Shown: in pieces, positions 51,056-60,331 of the stretch
How the letters are laid out: every line of letters starts with the position of its first letter
Position numbering within the stretch: the stretch's first letter is position 1
The notes under the pieces: generated by a model
The model's database searches: none
What the model saw: the letters and a program-made list of their open reading frames with translations, nothing else
What the model was told of the DNA's origin: nothing
Assembly (NCBI RefSeq): GCF_900106525.1
Contig: NZ_FNOG01000002.1
Span: 186,001-250,000, forward strand
Direction: 5' to 3'
Length of the DNA: 64,000 bases
Source of the DNA: Lysobacter enzymogenes
Lineage (GTDB): Bacteria; Pseudomonadota; Gammaproteobacteria; Xanthomonadales; Xanthomonadaceae
Program-made: the position numbers and the translations under genes

Positions 51056-52014
51056 GCAAGCGCAAAGACCCACCGCCCGCGGGCGGCGACCTGTTCGGCG
51101 CAGCGGCGCCGGCGCAGCCGTCCGCGGCGCAGACGGGCAAATCCCCCATCGGCAAATCCGCTGCCGCCAAACCGGCCGCCGAGGATCCGCTCGCCGGCGC
51201 AACCGGCGTCGCCGCGATCGACGGCATCCGCTGCGGCATCGGCGGCTGGACCTACGCGCCGTGGCGCGACAACTTCTATCCGCCCAAGCTGGTGCAGCGG
51301 CGCGAGCTGGAATACGCCAGCCGCCGGCTCAGCAGCATCGAGATCAACGGCACCTTCTACAGCGCGCAGAAGCCGGCCACCTACGCCAAGTGGGCGGCGG
51401 AAACGCCGGACGGTTTCGTGTTCTCGCTCAAGGCGCCCGGCCGGGTGACCCAGGCCGGCGCCCTGGCCAAGGCGGCATCGCAGGCCAAGGCCTTCATCGA
51501 CGGCGGCCTGGCCGAATTCGGCGACCGGCTCGGGCCGATCCTGTGGCAGCTGGCGCCGAGCCGACGCTTCGATCCCGACGACCTGGCGCCGTTCCTCGAC
51601 GCGCTGCCGCGCACGCTCGACGGGCGCGCGCTCAAGCACGTGCTGGAAGTGCGCCATTCCAGTTTCCTCGGCCCGCAATACCTGCAGCTCGCACGCGAGC
51701 GGCGCATCGCCACGGTGTTCACCGACTCCGACGAATACCCGTCACTGGCCGACCTCACCGGCGATTTCGTCTACGCCCGGCTGATGCGCTCGCGCGCCGA
51801 AATCGCCGCCGGCTATCCCGACGGCGAACTCGACGCCTGGGCGCAACGCGCGCGCACCTGGGCGCGCGGCGGCGACACCCCCGACCTGCCGCACGTCGGC
51901 GCAGCGCAGGCCGATGGTGCGACGCGCGAGGTCTATCTCTACTTCATCAGCGCCGCCAAGCACCGCAATCCCGCTGCGGCGATGGCCTTGACGGAGCGAT
52001 TGCGCGGCGGCTGA
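51052..52014 (+). CDS. DUF72 (YecE-like) TIM-barrel protein
   Basis: The 320-residue protein has a flexible N terminus of about 50 residues (Pro/Ala/Lys-rich) and then the DUF72 barrel: GIGGWTYAPWRDNFYPPKL, SIEINGTFYSAQKP and HVLEVRHSSFLGPQYL. The family is widespread but without a known reaction. It is translationally coupled to the VOC gene upstream. The C-terminal KHRNPAAAMALTERL helix is the usual end. A repeat array starts 33 bases after the stop. Confidence 0.9.
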   Translation: MSKRKDPPPAGGDLFGAAAPAQPSAAQTGKSPIGKSAAAKPAAEDPLAGATGVAAIDGIRCGIGGWTYAPWRDNFYPPKLVQRRELEYASRRLSSIEINGTFYSAQKPATYAKWAAETPDGFVFSLKAPGRVTQAGALAKAASQAKAFIDGGLAEFGDRLGPILWQLAPSRRFDPDDLAPFLDALPRTLDGRALKHVLEVRHSSFLGPQYLQLARERRIATVFTDSDEYPSLADLTGDFVYARLMRSRAEIAAGYPDGELDAWAQRARTWARGGDTPDLPHVGAAQADGATREVYLYFISAAKHRNPAAAMALTERLRGG

Positions 52015-52046
52015 TCCCGCCACTCGCGCATCGGTCGCCGCAATCG

Positions 52047-52710
52047 CTCCTACAGGGGGCCATCGGTTCGAACGCCGATATCCGCGCTGCTACGGCCGCT
52101 CCCTGTAGGAGCGGCGCGAGCCGCGACCGCGCTGTTTCGATTCGCGGCGCAAGCCCGATGTCGGCAACGCCGCTGCGGCCGACAGGTCGCGCGGCGCGTG
52201 TCGATCCTTGCGAGCACAGGCTGACGTCGTAACTGCAGTTTCGCGGTCGCGACTCGCGTCGCTCCTACAGGGGGCCATCGGGTCGAACGCCGACATCCGC
52301 GCCGTCACGATCGCTCCCTGTAGGAGCGACGCGAGTCGCGACCGCGCTGTTTCGATTCGCGGCGTGAGCCCGATGTCGGGAACGCCGCTGCAGACGACGA
52401 GTCGTGGGACGCGTGTCGATGCTCGCGCACGCAAGCTGGCGTCGTAACTGCGGCTTCGCGGTCGCGACTTGCGTCGCTCCTACAGGGGGTCATCCGGTTG
52501 AACGCCGACATCCGCGCCGTCACGACCACTCCCTGTAGGAGCGACGCGAGTCGCGACCGCGCTGTTTCGATTCGCGGCGTGAGCCCGATGTCGGGAACGC
52601 CGCTGCAGACGACGAGTCGCGGGACGCGTGTCGATGCTCGCGCACGCAAGCTGACGTCGTAGCTGCGGCCTCGCGGTCGCGACTTGCGTCGCTCCTACAG
52701 GGGGCGGCCG
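52047..52710. repeat. Tandem repeat array with an exact 215-bp period
   Basis: CTCCTACAGGGGG occurs at 52047, 52262, 52477 and 52692, exactly 215 bases apart, giving three full units and a start of a fourth. Each unit contains an outward main-repeat copy (CTGTAGGAG...) and a unique spacer of about 130 bases that is also conserved between units (for example CTGTTTCGATTCGCGGC). The first unit has the G-C stem form, the others the A-T form. There is no supported gene in the 940-base gap. Confidence 0.93.
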
Positions 52711-52954
52711 TAGCGGCGCGCGGGGTCATGTTGTGGCGCAGCATGCGATGGTGCCGGCCTATGACTTCCAACACAGCGAAAGCGCGTTCGGTCGCGAAGG
52801 CGCGGGCGTTTCTGTCCGCCAGTGGTACCGTCCGATGACATTTCTGTCAGGCGCCTGCGTGGCCTGTGTGCGGCGATTAGGCTGGCGGCTTCGCGCAGCG
52901 TCCGTTCGCGCCGACGTGCGCGTGCGTGCCTGCTTCCCAGACGAGATCCCGCCA

Positions 52955-53926
52955 ATGGCTAACCGTCGCGATTTCCTCCACACCGCCGCGCTCTCCGCCG
53001 CCGGGCTGGCGCTGGCGCCGCTGGCGGCCTGCAGCCAAGAGACCGCCGCGCCGGCGTCGACCGCAGCGGCGCCCACCGAAGCCGAGAAGCCGTTCTCCGG
53101 CACCTTGCTGAAACGCGAGATCCCCGCCACCGGCGAGCGCATCCCGGTGATCGGTATGGGCACTTCCGGCAGTTTCGAAGTCGGTGCCGATGCCGCCGCG
53201 CGCGCGCCGCTGCGCGAGGCGCTGCGACGTTTCATCGCTGCCGGCGCGACGGTGATCGATACCGCGCCGACTTATTCCAGCGCCGAGGATGCGCTCGGCG
53301 ACCTGGTCGCCGAGGCCAAGGCCCGCGACAAGCTGTTCATCGCCACCAAACTCTCCGGCGTGAGCGGGCGCGAGCAAGGTTTGGCGCAGTTCGAAGAATC
53401 GCTGCGCCGCCTGCGCACCGAGCGCATCGACCTGTTGCAGGTGCACAATCTCGGCGACACCCGCACCCAGCTGACGCTGGCGCGCGAACTCAAGCAGCAG
53501 GGCAAGGTGCGGCTGGTCGGCCTCACCCATTACCGCGAACAGGCGCAGGAGCAGCTCGCGCAGGAAATGCGCGCGCTCAAGCCCGACTTCGTCCAGATCA
53601 ACTACTCGCCAGTCTCCCGCGGCGCCGAACGCACGATCTTTCCGTTCGCGCGCGAGCTCGGCATCGCGGTGATGATCAACCGCGCCTTCGAGGACGGACG
53701 CCTGTTCGCCCAGGTCAAGGGCAAGCCGCTGCCGCCGTGGGCCGGCGAAGTCGGCGCCGATTCCTGGGCGCAGTTGTTCCTGAAGTTCGCGCTCAGCGAC
53801 CCAGCCGTAACCGTGGTGATCCCGGCTACATCCAAGCCCAAGAACCAGACCGACAATCTGCGCGCGGGCACTGGCGTCATGCTCGACGCCAGGCAGCGCG
53901 AGGCGCTGGTCGCGGCGATCGGTTGA
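52955..53926 (+). CDS. Exported aldo/keto reductase
   Basis: The 323-residue protein has a Tat-type leader (MANRRDFLHTA) ending in LAAC, so it may be a lipoprotein or Tat-exported. The reductase domain (about 45-320) carries the catalytic set: Asp and Tyr in VIDTAPTYSSAE, Lys in ATKLSG, and His in LQVHNLGD. Periplasmic aldo/keto reductases of this type are common in Xanthomonadaceae; substrate unknown. NADPH for the reaction would need cofactor loading before export, which fits Tat. The ATG at 52955 is chosen by that leader. Confidence 0.9.
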   Translation: MANRRDFLHTAALSAAGLALAPLAACSQETAAPASTAAAPTEAEKPFSGTLLKREIPATGERIPVIGMGTSGSFEVGADAAARAPLREALRRFIAAGATVIDTAPTYSSAEDALGDLVAEAKARDKLFIATKLSGVSGREQGLAQFEESLRRLRTERIDLLQVHNLGDTRTQLTLARELKQQGKVRLVGLTHYREQAQEQLAQEMRALKPDFVQINYSPVSRGAERTIFPFARELGIAVMINRAFEDGRLFAQVKGKPLPPWAGEVGADSWAQLFLKFALSDPAVTVVIPATSKPKNQTDNLRAGTGVMLDARQREALVAAIG

Positions 53927-54109
53927 GACGCGCGATGACGGCTTCGTTCGTGTCCGCCGCGTTGCGCTGCGCAGGCCCGCCATCGGCGCTGCGCAAACCG
54001 CGCCGGCGCTGGCCGATGCGTTGACGCAGCGGCCGGCAATCGTTGCGTTGCTGATCGCGCGAGGCTAGGCCGTAGCAGGCGACGGATTCGCCCATGTGGT
54101 GCGCGCGAA

Positions 54110-54313
54110 ATAGGAGATAGGCGATAGACAAAAGCCCCAGCGCTGCGGCTTGCGGCCTTTGCTACCTCCTGCACCATCCGCCCACTTCCGGCTTCGATAC
54201 GTCAAGAAGCAGGAGACAACGGATAGAAAACAGGAGATCGACAAAAGCCCGTGCGCTACAGCTCGCAGCCTTCGCCACCTCCCGCCTTCCACCCGCCGAC
54301 TTCCAGCCTCAAT
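54110..54313. repeat. Imperfect tandem duplication of about 90 bp
   Basis: Copy A is about 54110-54200 and copy B about 54228-54313. Both carry AGGAGAT, then GACAAAAGCCC at 54127 and 54240, a GCGCT-containing segment, CCACCTCC/CTACCTCC and ACTTCC before CAATA or CGATA. The copies differ at many bases, so this is old. Copy B reaches the very end of the oxidoreductase gene at 54309. The region is less GC-rich than average. It has no supported gene. Confidence 0.65.
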
Positions 54314-54959
54314 AGGCCAACGTAAAACGCGTGCGCGAATGCGCCGGCTGCTCGAGCTCGTCGATCAGCGCCACCGCATAGTCCTGCACCGAAATCTTGC
54401 TCTCGCCGTCGGCATCGACCAGCAACTGGTCGCCGCCCAGACGGAAGCGGCCGGTGCGCTCGCCCGGCACCAGGTGCGCGGCCGGCGACAGGAAGCTCCA
54501 GTCCAGTTCGCGCTCCTCGCGCAGGGTGTTGAGCACGCTGCGCATGGCCTCGGCGCCGCCGCGGTATTCGTCGGGGAAGCCGGGCTGGTCGAGCACTTGC
54601 TGGCCCGGCGCCACTTCCAGGCTGCCGGCGCCGCCGACCACCAGCAGGCGCGGCACGCCGGCCTGCTTGGCCGCGGCGACGATCTGCGCATAGCCGGCGA
54701 CAGTGTCGGCGCCGAGGTTCGGGTTCTTCCAGCCGCCGGCGTTGAACGAGGCGATCACCGCGTCGGCGCCGCGCAGCACGGCGGCCAGCGCGGCCGGATC
54801 GCCGCTGCCGACGGTCGCGGCCTTGGCGGTCAGGCCGGCGTGAGCCGGCAGCGCATCGGTGTTGCGGGCCACGGCGGTGACGCGGTGGCCGCGGGCGAGG
54901 GCTTCTTCGAGCACGGCGCGGCCGACGTAGCCGGTGGCGCCGATCAGAACGAGGTTCAT
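54309..54959 (-). CDS. NAD(P)-dependent epimerase/NmrA-like oxidoreductase
   Basis: The 216-residue Rossmann protein starts MNLVLIGATGYVGRAVLEEAL with the dinucleotide-binding glycines. It matches small NmrA/YwnB-type atypical SDR proteins: VIASFNAGGWKNPN and LLVVGGAGSL, and no YxxxK pair at the usual place. These often act as redox sensors or reductases. It is divergent from a LysR gene with 83 bases between, a common regulator-target layout, so regulation by that LysR is likely. Confidence 0.92.
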   Translation of the reverse strand: MNLVLIGATGYVGRAVLEEALARGHRVTAVARNTDALPAHAGLTAKAATVGSGDPAALAAVLRGADAVIASFNAGGWKNPNLGADTVAGYAQIVAAAKQAGVPRLLVVGGAGSLEVAPGQQVLDQPGFPDEYRGGAEAMRSVLNTLREERELDWSFLSPAAHLVPGERTGRFRLGGDQLLVDADGESKISVQDYAVALIDELEQPAHSRTRFTLAY

Positions 54960-55042
54960 GGGGGACTCCCGTGGGTGTGTGGACGGGATATAGTCTGTGC
55001 GCTAACAGGTCCGGCGATAATCCGGCCGTGGAGACTAGGACC

Positions 55043-55945
55043 ATGAAGCTGGACTTCACGATAGACCGCCTCAAGCGCATGGCCCTGTTCGCCCGCGTGG
55101 TCGAGCTGGGCTCGATGAGCGCGGCCGCGCGCGAGCTCGACATGACCCCGTCCGCGGTCAGCCAGCAACTGCGCCAGCTCGAGGCCGAGACCGGCGTGGC
55201 CCTGCTGCACCGCTCCACGCGCAAGCTCAGCACCACCGAAATCGGCCAGCGCTATTACGAGGACTGCGCGGCGATGCTGCACGCCGCGCGCGCCGCCGAA
55301 CACCACCTGGGCGACCTGCGCGAGGAACCGCGCGGCGAGCTGCGCATCGCCGTGCCGGTCGGCTTCGCCCAGCATCTGGCGCCGGCGCTGGCGCCGCTGC
55401 TGCGCGCGCATCCGGCGCTGGCGCTGCGGGTCTTCGCCGACGACCGCCAGATCGACCTGATCGGCGAGCGCATCGATCTGGCGATCCGGGTCGGCCGCCT
55501 GCTGGACTCGAACCTGGTCGCCCGGCGCATGGCCGAATGGCGGCATCTGCTGGTGGCCTCGCCCGAGTACGCGCGCGAGCACGGCCTGCCGCGCACGCCG
55601 GAGGAACTGGCCGAGCACCCGATGCTGATCCTCAGCGTCATCAACCAGCCCGAGTACGTCGAGCTGTTCCGCGAGGGCGAACCGGCGCGCAAGGTGCGGG
55701 TGAGCGGGCGCATCGTCGCCAACAACTCGCGCGTGGTCGGGCAGATGATGCTGCAAGGGCTCGGCATCGTGCGCCTGCCCGAGCCCGACGCGATGCCGCT
55801 GGTGGACGACGGCCGCGCGGTGCTGGTGCTGCCGCAGTGGCGCATGCCGCCGCTGGGCGTGTTCGCGGTGACCGCGCAGCGCGAGCCGCAGCCGGCGAAG
55901 GTACGGCTGGCGATCGCGGCGTTGCAGGCGTATCTGCTGCGGTGA
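55043..55945 (+). CDS. LysR family transcriptional regulator
   Basis: The 300-residue protein has an N-terminal winged helix (about 8-70; SMSAAARELDMTPSAVSQQLRQLE) and an effector-binding domain (about 95-290; ELRIAVPVGFAQHLAPAL, PRTPEELAEHPML). It resembles the CrgA/AaeR-like LysR group. It probably regulates the divergent NmrA-like oxidoreductase gene. A second LysR gene of a different subgroup lies at 59.1 kb. The ATG at 55043 follows GAGACTAGGACC. Confidence 0.94.
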   Translation: MKLDFTIDRLKRMALFARVVELGSMSAAARELDMTPSAVSQQLRQLEAETGVALLHRSTRKLSTTEIGQRYYEDCAAMLHAARAAEHHLGDLREEPRGELRIAVPVGFAQHLAPALAPLLRAHPALALRVFADDRQIDLIGERIDLAIRVGRLLDSNLVARRMAEWRHLLVASPEYAREHGLPRTPEELAEHPMLILSVINQPEYVELFREGEPARKVRVSGRIVANNSRVVGQMMLQGLGIVRLPEPDAMPLVDDGRAVLVLPQWRMPPLGVFAVTAQREPQPAKVRLAIAALQAYLLR

Positions 55946-55986
55946 GGATTTGCTGGGGTGTAGCGCGGCCTCTTCTGAGAGAAGAG

Positions 55987-56145
55987 CATCGGGCCTGAAG
56001 GCCCTCCCACAAGAGCGGCGGGCTGAAGCGCCTGCATAAAGCGGCGGCTGCGCAAAGCGTCGGGGCTGAGGCTCCTCGCGCGAAAGCACCGGCCGCGGGA
56101 TTGGGCCGCAGGCCGGTGGTTGTGGAAGGGCCTTCAGGCCCGACG
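55987..56145. repeat. Second copy of the CGGGCCTGAAGGCCCT palindrome family
   Basis: Arms at 55987-56012 and 56120-56145 match the 27-bp arms at 14438-14523 with small changes, around a centre of about 107 bases. It sits between the convergent LysR and cyclase genes. Confidence 0.8.
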
Positions 56146-56167
56146 CTTTCCTCTCAGCGGCGACGCA

Positions 56168-57064
56168 CTAACCTTGCAGCTTCGCCAATGCCCGCACCGG
56201 GAACGTCCCCATCCTCTTCACCTTCGGCGGCACCGCGCTGAAGCTGAAACCCGTATCGGGCAACGCGGCCAGGTTGCGCAGGTGTTCGACGATCAGGATC
56301 CCCGCGCCGAGCAGCGTGGAATGCACCGGACGAGTCCCGCCGGAGGTGTCGTCGATATTTATCGAATCGATGCCGACCAGGCGCACACCGCAATCGCGCA
56401 GCCACACCGCTGCGGCCTCGGTCAGGAACGGATGGCCGTCGCCGTAGGCCTGGGTTCCGAAATGCCGGTCCCAGCCGGTGTGCACCAGCACCGCGCGGCC
56501 GCGCAGTTCCAGCGCGCGGAAATGCGTATCGTCGATCGCGCGCACCGACTCGGGCACGCGCACCACCAGCGCGTCGAGATCGACGCAATCCTCCGGACCG
56601 ATCTGCGACAAATCCTTGCCGTCGGCGTAGCGATGCGAAGGGCAATCGATGTAGGTGCCGGTGTTGGCGACCATGTCGATGCGGCCGATCTGGAACTCGG
56701 TCCCGTCGGCATAGACCTCGCGCGAACGCTCGCGGCTGAGGTAATCGCAGATGTGCGCCGGCGGCATGCCCGGATAGGTGACCAGGCCGTCCTCGATGGT
56801 GTGGCTCAAATCGACGTAACGCACGCGGCCGCTTTCCAGCGCGCCGGCCGTGCGCTTGTGCGCTTCGGTCAGGATGGTCTTGTTGAGGATGCGCACCGGC
56901 CCGACCATCAGCAGGCGCAAGTCGCGCACGATGTAGGCGGCCAGTTCGGCGTCGGCGATGTCCTCGCCGTCGATGTCGAGGCGGAAACCCTGGCCCTGCA
57001 GGCCGCCGCCGTTGGTGAACTCGATTTCGAAGTCGAACTGGACGCGGTGCTGGATCGGGTTCAC
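56168..57064 (-). CDS. Cyclase (kynurenine formamidase-like) family protein
   Basis: The 298-residue protein has an N-terminal extension of about 80 residues (FTNGGGLQGQGFRLDIDGED) and then a cyclase/formamidase domain (about 82-290). The usual metal motif HxGTHxDxPxH reads NTGTYIDCPSH at 134-144: Asn and Tyr replace two His, while Asp140 and His144 remain. A whole branch of this family carries NTGTY, so this may be a distinct activity rather than a dead enzyme. The substrate is unknown. A ribosome site is not obvious; the ATG at 57064 fits the extension. Confidence 0.9.
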   Translation of the reverse strand: MNPIQHRVQFDFEIEFTNGGGLQGQGFRLDIDGEDIADAELAAYIVRDLRLLMVGPVRILNKTILTEAHKRTAGALESGRVRYVDLSHTIEDGLVTYPGMPPAHICDYLSRERSREVYADGTEFQIGRIDMVANTGTYIDCPSHRYADGKDLSQIGPEDCVDLDALVVRVPESVRAIDDTHFRALELRGRAVLVHTGWDRHFGTQAYGDGHPFLTEAAAVWLRDCGVRLVGIDSINIDDTSGGTRPVHSTLLGAGILIVEHLRNLAALPDTGFSFSAVPPKVKRMGTFPVRALAKLQG

Positions 57065-57203
57065 GTCTGGGCTCCGGGATGGGGTGGTTTGGGAATGGCG
57101 GCAGTTTGGGGTCGCGGCGCGACGACAGGTGTGGGTCGCGGCGTGACGGCAAGTGTGGGTCGCAACACGACGCCGGTCGGATTTCGTGGCGCCTCTCCCA
57201 GGT

Positions 57204-57452
57204 CGTCATCCCCGCGAACGCGGGGATCCAGAGACTTCAGAGACTTGTCGCGGAGAAGCCCTGGATGCCCGCCTTCGCGGGCATGACGATAGGTGGGTTG
57301 CGCGGCATAACAGCAGGTGGGTTGCGCGACGCGACGCCGGCTGGGTTTCGCCTCGCCGCTCCAAGATCGTCATCCCCGCGAAGGCGGGGATCCAGAGACT
57401 TCAGAGCCATGTCGCGATGAAGCCCTGGATCCCCGCCTTCGCGGGCATGACG
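57204..57452. repeat. Two copies of a CGTCATCCCCGCGAA palindrome repeat
   Basis: Copies at 57204-57289 and 57368-57452 each begin GTCATCCCCGCGAA and end GCGGGCATGACG, forming a long hairpin. Similar elements are widespread in proteobacteria. The gap before the DMT exporter gene has no supported gene. Confidence 0.85.
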
Positions 57453-57507
57453 GCCGGGAGAGTTCGCCAGCGCAACGCGGCGAAACGGCGGCCGAACCCG
57501 CGCGCGC

Positions 57508-58443
57508 TTACTTCGCCGCGCGCTGGCTCATCGCCACACTGCCCAGGATCAGCGCACCCGCGATCAGCATCGTGATCGTCAGCGGCTCGCCCAGCAGCAT
57601 CCAACCCCAGGCCACGCCGAACAGCGGCACCAGGTAGGTCACCGCGACCGCGCGGCCGGCGCCGATGCGCTGGATCAGGCGGTAGTACATGACGAAGGCG
57701 ATGCCGGTGCACAGCACGCCGAGCATCGACGCCGACAGCCACGACTTGGCCGGGATCGCGTGCGCCGGCCAGGTGGCGACGGCGAACGGCAGGGTCAGCA
57801 GCGCCGAGCAGCCCAGCGTCGCCGCCGCCACCGCCGCGGCCGGCAGGCCGGTGAGCTGGCGCCGCACCAGGTTGGCGCCGATGCCGTACAAGAACGCGGC
57901 CGCGCAGCCCGCCGCCACCGCCCAGCCGATGCTGGCGCCGGCGGTCTTGCCGCTGGCCAGCACCACCACGCCGGCGAACCCGGCCAGCAACGCGATGCCG
58001 CGCTGTATGCCGATCTTCTCGCCGAAGAACAGGAAACCGACCAGGGCGGTGAACAGCACCGCCATCGAGTTGGTGATCGCGCCGATGCCGGCCGGCGCGC
58101 GCTGCGCGGCCCAGGCGAACAGCGCGAACGGCAGGGCCGAGTTGATCAGGCCGATCAAGGCGAGCTTGGCCCAGATCTTCGCGCCGCGGAACGACTCGCG
58201 CGCCTTCCACAGGAACGGCAGCAGGATCAGCGCGCCCAGGCCCAGGCGCATCTCCACCAGCGGCAGCGCGCCGAAGTCTTTGGCGGCCACGCGCATGAAC
58301 AAGAACGAGCCGCCCCAGATCGCGCCGAGCACGGTCAGCTCCAGCGGCGTGCGCCAACCGGCGCGGGCGGTGTCGTCGACGGCGGCCGGCGCGGGCGCAG
58401 AGCCGTTGGCGGCGACGGTGGCGGCGAGTTCGGGGGAACGCAT
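57508..58443 (-). CDS. DMT superfamily (EamA) exporter
   Basis: The 311-residue membrane protein has ten helices in two EamA halves (about 30-160 and 170-305). Marks include GAIWGGSFLFMRVA, NSALPFALFAWAAQR and LVPLFGVAWGWMLLGEP. Members export metabolites such as amino acids or threonine-type compounds; the substrate is unknown. The ATG at 58443 precedes MRSPELAA. The neighbouring cupin gene is on the same strand 250 bases upstream. Confidence 0.92.
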   Translation of the reverse strand: MRSPELAATVAANGSAPAPAAVDDTARAGWRTPLELTVLGAIWGGSFLFMRVAAKDFGALPLVEMRLGLGALILLPFLWKARESFRGAKIWAKLALIGLINSALPFALFAWAAQRAPAGIGAITNSMAVLFTALVGFLFFGEKIGIQRGIALLAGFAGVVVLASGKTAGASIGWAVAAGCAAAFLYGIGANLVRRQLTGLPAAAVAAATLGCSALLTLPFAVATWPAHAIPAKSWLSASMLGVLCTGIAFVMYYRLIQRIGAGRAVAVTYLVPLFGVAWGWMLLGEPLTITMLIAGALILGSVAMSQRAAK

Positions 58444-58693
58444 GCGCAAGATCCTCTAAAACGGCGGCCGCGCGGTGCGGGCGCCTGCGGGGGAGTTCAA
58501 TCGCGCCGGCCTCGCGGCGGCGCGGGCAACGCGTCGGCCGGCGCCGTCGCGTTGGAAAGGCGGGCCGCTGGCGACGCAGCGCATCCGATACCAGTGTCGC
58601 CGCGCGGGTCGTTCGCGGATATCCGCATTCGTAACGACTTCGCGCTGACTCGGGCCGGTGGGCGCGCGACCATCGGGCCCGACGCGCGGTCGC

Positions 58694-58990
58694 TCAAACG
58701 TCCAGGATCGCCAAGGTGCCGCGGCTGCCCGGCGCCACCGCATGGGCCACGCCCGCGGGCACCACGTACAACTGCCCCGCGCCGACATCGACGATCGCGC
58801 CGCCGACGCTCAGGCGCATCGCGCCGTCGAGCACCAGCAAGCCCTCGGCGAAATCGTGGGTCTCTTCCTCGTAGGCGCCGGCGTCCATGCGCAGCAGCTT
58901 GAAGTTGGCGCCGCCGAAGCGGCCGACCACGGTCGAACGCCAGGCATCGGGCAGTTCGGCGGCGGTCGCGAGCAGGTCGATGAGGCTCAT
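58694..58990 (-). CDS. Small cupin domain protein
   Basis: The 98-residue protein is a single cupin barrel: ETHDFAEGLLVLDGAMRLSVGG (first motif, with a reduced metal-binding set) and GQLYVVPAGVAHAV (second motif). It probably binds a metal and a small molecule. The LysR gene starting at 59136 is divergent with 145 bases between, so it may be its regulator. The start at 58990 gives MSLIDLLATAAELPD. Confidence 0.88.
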   Translation of the reverse strand: MSLIDLLATAAELPDAWRSTVVGRFGGANFKLLRMDAGAYEEETHDFAEGLLVLDGAMRLSVGGAIVDVGAGQLYVVPAGVAHAVAPGSRGTLAILDV

Positions 58991-59135
58991 GCGGGGGCGA
59001 TGGCAGGCGGGGCGCGGCGGGGGGCGCTGGTTGCGACGACAATCTGGCTTTTCCCTGGCGCCTATTCTGACTGGCCCGAAACCCGACGCAAGCGCATACT
59101 TTCGCATCCAGCCACAAACCTGATTTGAGGCTCCG

Positions 59136-60020
59136 ATGGCCTTGCGAGCGGACTGGCTTCCGGCCCTGGCGGCGTTCGAAGCGGCGGCGCGCCACCAGAA
59201 TTTCGCCCACGCCGCCGAAGAGCTGCACCTCACCGCCAGCGCGGTCAGCCACCACGTGCGCAAGCTCGAAAGCCGGCTCGGGGTGAGCCTGTTCCAGCGC
59301 CATGCGCGCGGGGTCGCGCTGACCGCGCAGGGCCGCCAGTTGGCCGACGCCGCCGGCACTGCGCTGGCCGACGTCGACGGCGTGCTGCGCAGCCTGCGCC
59401 TGGCGCGCGATGAGCGCGACCGGGTACGCATCACCACCCTGCACTCGCTGGCCTACACCTGGTTGCTGCCGCGGCTGCCCGAGTTCACCCGCGAGCACCC
59501 CCACATCCAGCTCAGCGTCGACACCGAGATCGCCCTGACCCGCTTCGACGACGGCGGCCCGGACCTCGGCATCCGCCACGGCGCCGGCCACTGGCCCGGG
59601 CTGACCGCGCATTTGCTGATGGAAGACGCGCTGTTCCCGGTGACCTCTCCGCATACGCCCGGCGCGCAGGCCATCGTCGAGGCGGCGCAGATCGCCGAAC
59701 TGCCGCTGATCGCCGACCACGCCCGCCAGGGCTGGCACGATTGGTTCCGCGCCGCCGGCGTGCACGGGCGCAAGCTGGAAGAGCGCTACACTTTCTCCGA
59801 CACCACCGACGCGCTGATGGCCGCCGCCCACGGCCTGGGCGCGGCGCTGGCACGCGAGCAGATCGTCGTGCCCTACCTGCGCTCGGGCCAGCTGATGCGC
59901 CTGCCGGGCCCGAAAATGGCGGCGCGCTGGGCCTATTACGCGATCTACCCCGCGCACCGCCGCCTGCGCCCGGCTGCGCGGACGTTCCTGGAGTGGTTGC
60001 TGGCCGTGCAGAAAGATTGA
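59136..60020 (+). CDS. LysR family transcriptional regulator (GcvA-like)
   Basis: The 294-residue regulator has a winged helix (about 8-65; RHQNFAHAAEELHLTASAVSHHVRKLE) and an effector domain (about 90-290). The opening LPALAAFEAAARHQNF is typical of the GcvA/AmpR-like branch. It is divergent from the cupin gene and may control it and the nearby DMT exporter. A repeat pair follows the stop. Confidence 0.94.
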   Translation: MALRADWLPALAAFEAAARHQNFAHAAEELHLTASAVSHHVRKLESRLGVSLFQRHARGVALTAQGRQLADAAGTALADVDGVLRSLRLARDERDRVRITTLHSLAYTWLLPRLPEFTREHPHIQLSVDTEIALTRFDDGGPDLGIRHGAGHWPGLTAHLLMEDALFPVTSPHTPGAQAIVEAAQIAELPLIADHARQGWHDWFRAAGVHGRKLEERYTFSDTTDALMAAAHGLGAALAREQIVVPYLRSGQLMRLPGPKMAARWAYYAIYPAHRRLRPAARTFLEWLLAVQKD

Positions 60021-60046
60021 GCCGCCGCGTAGCCGCGGTTCACTAC

Positions 60047-60320
60047 CTGTAGGAGCGGCGCGAGCCGCGACCGCGGCAACGCAACTGCGCCGAAACTTTC
60101 GCAACAAGCGAGGTGGCGCGGTCGCAGCTTGCGCAGCTCCTACAGTCGGAAACCCACTTCCGCTGCGGGCTTGCGGCTCTTCAACAAGCCGCCGCGCAGC
60201 CGCGGTTTACTACCTGTAGGAGCGGCGCGAGCCGCGACCGCGGCAACGCAACTACGCCGAAACTTTCGCAACAAGCGCGGTGTCGCGGTCGCAGCTCGCG
60301 CAGCTCCTACAGTCGGAAAA
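60047..60320. repeat. Main dispersed repeat, two units with period 166 bp
   Basis: CTGTAGGAGCGGCGCGAGCC occurs at 60048 and 60214, 166 bases apart, and inward copies end at about 60143 and 60310. The spacer between copies is also conserved. It fills the space between the LysR and TfoX-like genes. Confidence 0.88.
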
Positions 60321-60331
60321 CCACATCCGAC

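Noticed and set aside
52047-52710. 215-bp periodic units as a coding tandem-repeat protein
   Set aside because: 215 is not a multiple of three, so no frame is kept between units, and both strands contain stops.
57204-57452. Transposable element remnant
   Set aside because: The two copies are simple palindromic repeats of a widespread kind; no transposase or terminal direct repeats are seen.
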